Under the pieces are notes generated by a model, which saw nothing but the letters and a program-made list of their open reading frames with translations, made no database searches and was not told the DNA's origin. From the NCBI RefSeq assembly GCF_964355755.1, contig NC_092673.1:11477001-11541000 (forward strand): 64,000 nucleotides of DNA, read 5' to 3'. Below, piece by piece: positions 60,721-64,000 of this stretch (position 1 is its first letter; each line of letters begins with the position of its first letter). A program made the translations under genes and the position numbers. Source of the stretch: Antedon mediterranea (taxonomy: Eukaryota > Echinodermata > Crinoidea > Comatulida > Antedonidae).

Positions 60721-61988
60721 TCTGTAGAGACTTTGTTTTGGATTCAAATGACTCGAATACAGGTTTCCTATAGTCAGTAAGTGACCGCTTTGTAATTCCT
60801 AAAATCACGCCTTTGTCACGCACCTCGAAATTATGCTAATTAGTAGTACAAATTACATAATATATGCAAATACATATACATATATAAATACAGTCTTCCC
60901 ATATCCCGAAAACCATTAATGCTAGAGTGTTGATTTTTTCAACGCCTTATTCAGAAGGTACATATTTATGTTTCGCTCTAATAAAACATTTTACGAAAAA
61001 ATTATCGAAAGTATGACATTTGACCCTCGAGCCTATTTCTCAATATTTGCATATAATGCAACAAAAATGTATGTACAGACTTTGTTTTCGCCTCAAAACA
61101 AATAAAAAAATTCATTCGTCACAACGTGTCAACAACAAAAAAACTTATCACAAAAGGCAATCTTTAGTTTTGAAAACAACATAATCAGACAGTTTTTTAT
61201 ATTAAAAATGTATAAATCGTACAATTAAATTAATTAAATATCACAATAATATTAAATATTATGTTAGCATGTACTTGATAACATCTTTTTAGCTCCAGAG
61301 TTTTTTATTTGGTTTTTGTGTTATAAATTAGGGGTGTGGTTATGTGTACTTTGTGCAGGTACTGTACATCAATAGGAATAAAATTGAGGGCGCTCTCCTT
61401 TCAGTTGATTTGTTCCCGGCCTACCGCCCCACATTTGTCTTTAATCCTGATCCTGTTCTGAAATTGATCCAAACCAAATCCCTCAACAACAATGCAAATG
61501 TTTTAGGGCCTATGCATATAATATAATTTTAATTATTTTAGCAGATAAAGGAGGATCATCAATAGAATAAAATGATACAAATTCTAGGCATTTATACGGT
61601 TTTTACTGATAAAATGTAATGTAGGCCTACTAATGAAATAAAACTGGTGTTCTGCAACATATTTTAATAACTTTTGCTGGGCCTAGGCCTTGTACTGTAT
61701 ATCTAAATCTATCTAAATAATAAATTCAGTAAAGTATTAACAAAAACTATTAGAATAGCGACCTGTCACACAATGGTAAAACAGGCCTACAGTAGGTTGG
61801 TGTTTTTTGTAAGAAATATTTCTTGTTATAATTTATTTTGTTTACTTGTTTTATTTACAGATTTCGATATAAACACAACAAACTTTAATGTACCTTTATT
61901 TAGAAATTCAATTCAAACACAATATAAAAATGTTGATCTATTATTTTATTAAATTACATAATTTAATTTTTACAATAAATTACTACAG

Positions 61989-62484
61989 TTAAAGACACTA
62001 GACCTGCAATTTTTTCGTTTTGCAAAAATAATGCATATAATATAACTTTAAAACCGGTCATTTCTTGTCTTAATTATGATAAAATGAGAAAAACAATGCA
62101 CTACTCAAGTAGCTTCCGCCGAAAGTTCTCTCGTAGACGTTTCTAGGCCTAGCAATTAGGCTTATTGTAGGCCTAGCTGATAAAGACTGGTAACGTATGA
62201 ATATCGTATGCTAGCTATTAGGCCTAGACTGACATTGTCTCGTGGCTAAATTAATTGTCTTTCCTTTTTTGGCAGAATCCAACCTGATATTTTTGCTAAA
62301 AAGTTAAGGTTCTTTTATTTGTTTACCCTTTCACGCAAGCCGCTAAAATTATTAGAATCGACTTATTTTTAACCATTTAAAGATGAAAAAATATCACAAT
62401 AGGTCCATATAATATAAATTTTTACATAAAATGTAGTGTGTGACCTTAACTTCGGTAAAAAAACCATAGGTCTAGTGTCTTTAA
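61989..62484. mobile_element. 488-bp MITE with TTAA target duplication
   Basis: TTAA (61989-61992), agacactagacct, interior, aggtctagtgtct, TTAA (62481-62484). The 13-bp terminal inverted repeat is perfect. TTAA duplication fits the piggyBac or Kolobok superfamilies. No coding sequence. Confidence 0.85.
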
Positions 62485-62545
62485 GTTAAAGTTACTGAGC
62501 TTGTGGATAAATTTCTGAAATGTGGTTGATTATGTTTTCAAATCC

Positions 62546-63701
62546 TTAAAGTAAATTTTTGCCAAACTCTTTCCTCCACATAAACTCGTCTAGGTACTCA
62601 CTCAACCATTCTCTCTTTACACCTTTCGTTGCCTTGAGTTTTGATTTCATTGATTCCAATATGATTTTACGTTTTGCGAATGGATTCACGAAATGTCTGG
62701 AATGATTAGCCGTGCGGTGTTTGGTGATACCAGGAATAGTAGCAATTTGTCTGTAGGGATGTCCGAATGGATGATGGTGCATGGTCGGATCTTATCTTTG
62801 ATGATCGGCAGAAGTGTGGCCGCTGATCTGTTTTCTACAAACTGAAGGTATCCTCGAGCTGGTTTGGTTGTTGTCACCTAGACCAAATACCCACATTTCT
62901 CGTTCTGGTGCACGTCCACGTCCATTCTATAACAAAAACATAAGAAATAAAACATTAAAAGTAGGAGACAATCTGGTTGTACCACGGAGGAAAGAGAATG
63001 AAATATTAATGTAGGTACACTTGTGATGTTTTTATAAGGTTTTTTTAAAACTATGTTGACTGTGTGTGTGTGTGGACAGAAGCATAATTTGACAACAACA
63101 TCAAATCAGTAACTTAATTGCAGGCTGATAGTGGCAAACATTTTGAAGACGTTTACTTACATGTTTAACAGAAGTTTCTCTTGCCTAGTAGTATACAAGG
63201 TTTAACCAATCATCCATTGCTATCTTTTGTTCAGCAAGAAAGGTACCCGTCCTCATTGCAATTTTTCGGCGGCAATGATGACAGCGCCAGACTAATCCAT
63301 CAGAACCTAACATGAATGAAAAACAAATACGTTAAATACATTTTGGATTTAACATCGATGAGTAACTGAATAAATGGTATATACAATTACTGAATAATTG
63401 CACATAAAATGCAGGTAATAATAAAGACATAAAGTATACAATAGATAAGAAAAACCTCTATCGATAAGTAACAGAATAATGGTACATAAAATGACTAAAT
63501 AATTGCACATAATTATTTAAATAACGCTTTTTAAATGTAATGATAATAATGATGAGAACACTTACAGTTACGAGTAGACGTACATTGGTATGACATGACA
63601 GTATGACCAATCCTTGGCAGTTGGATAAAACTCCTTCGTTGGAAAAAGTCCAGGTAGTCATCAAATCCATTACACAAATGTGGTCCTATCTTTGGCTGCA
63701 T
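62546..63701 (-). pseudogene. Merlin (IS1595/ISXO2-like) DNA transposase, decayed, with introns
   Basis: Three exon-like parts: 63566-63701 (GFDDYLDFFQRRSFI), 63161-63306 (GLVWRCHHCRRKIAMRTGTF, KIAMDDWLNLVYY) and 62546-62926 (RGRAPEREMWVFGLGD, ARGYLQFVENRSAATLLPII, HRTANHSRHFVNP, WLSEYLDEFMWRKEFGK). The splice phase agrees between the first two. Merlin transposases relate to bacterial IS1595 DDE transposases, with an N-terminal zinc-binding part and a C-terminal NHS...EFMWR block. An in-frame TAG (63185-63187), frameshifts in the last part and a missing central segment show it is inactive. Confidence 0.85.
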
Positions 63702-64000
63702 GGTCCTTGGTTTAAATCGCAGTAAAATATCAGAGTTGTATATATAGTTGAAAGTCTTACAAAAAATGAGTGATTTGAAGACTTATTATGTAATAATTTA
63801 TTATAAACGTACCACATTGTTGTATGTGCATTTGTCATTGCGCATGCGGCGCATTCCTCTAATGAATAATGTAATCGGAACATCAATAAGACACCTTTGT
63901 AGTGTATGCTACAGCGGTTTTTGTTTCTTAATTTGATTACATATTTTTATTATTAATATTTATTCTTTCTAGGCCAACCAAATTTTTTTTAAACCCCAAG
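63702..64000. other. Unassigned right edge
   Basis: No exon or repeat recognised. The missing DENND1 start exon could lie here or beyond. Confidence 0.4.

Overview
The window looks like nuclear DNA from a marine invertebrate, most likely an echinoderm- or hemichordate-grade deuterostome. It is AT-rich and intron-rich, scattered with taggcctag-type words, and packed with non-LTR, Penelope, Helitron-like and MITE-like debris. There is no bacterial gene organisation. The taxon is an inference.

One host gene runs through nearly the whole window on the minus strand: a DENND1/connecdenn orthologue, a Rab35-type guanine nucleotide exchange factor. I found it by joining fifteen short exons whose splice phases all agree, from 57063 (near the N-terminus) down to 1178 (in the C-terminal tail). 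They cover uDENN, cDENN and dDENN (about 475 codons). The start exon and the 3' end were not found. The remaining sequence is intron, filled with repeats.

Layout on the plus coordinate. 1-447: 3' end of a Helitron-like element. 2144-4340: 31-bp minisatellite (about 71 copies). 4489-5015: an unrelated 31-bp minisatellite (17 identical copies). 5400-6110: dispersed repeat plus two degenerate short arrays. 6860-8730: tRNA-derived SINEs and a tail-to-tail Penelope remnant. 9156-9805: a DNA transposon with a 6-bp target duplication. 12387-14791: two further inverted-repeat elements. 17808-19775: a non-LTR RT split by a 769-bp insertion. 19797-20770: Penelope GIY-YIG remnant and a hammerhead-ribozyme-like motif, leading directly into a 48-bp minisatellite (20776-22407). 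22545-23882: a CR1-like element with an inverted 5' half. 24830-28760: two more non-LTR fragments around three DENND1 exons. 29719-32954: a 3.2-kb inverted-repeat element. 34340-53730: clustered Helitron/Helentron-like elements, a 5.9-kb element with 1.24-kb inverted arms, and a 379-bp MITE; most of these lie in one 16-kb DENND1 intron. 57734-59206: another Helentron-like element. 61989-62484: a TTAA-flanked MITE. 62546-63701: a decayed, intron-containing Merlin transposase.

The most novel signal is the non-autonomous Helentron-like family. Each subfamily carries its own 10-13 bp word, present as the arm of a 5' terminal hairpin and again just inside the 3' hairpin plus CTAG end. The word differs between subfamilies but is matched between the two ends of each element. 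A related uninterrupted copy of the host repeat fixes one element's boundaries and shows T/T insertion without target duplication. Other points of interest are a phase-compatible extra exon in DENND1, the hammerhead motif, a likely twin-priming inversion, and two adjacent minisatellites that share a 31-bp period without sharing sequence.
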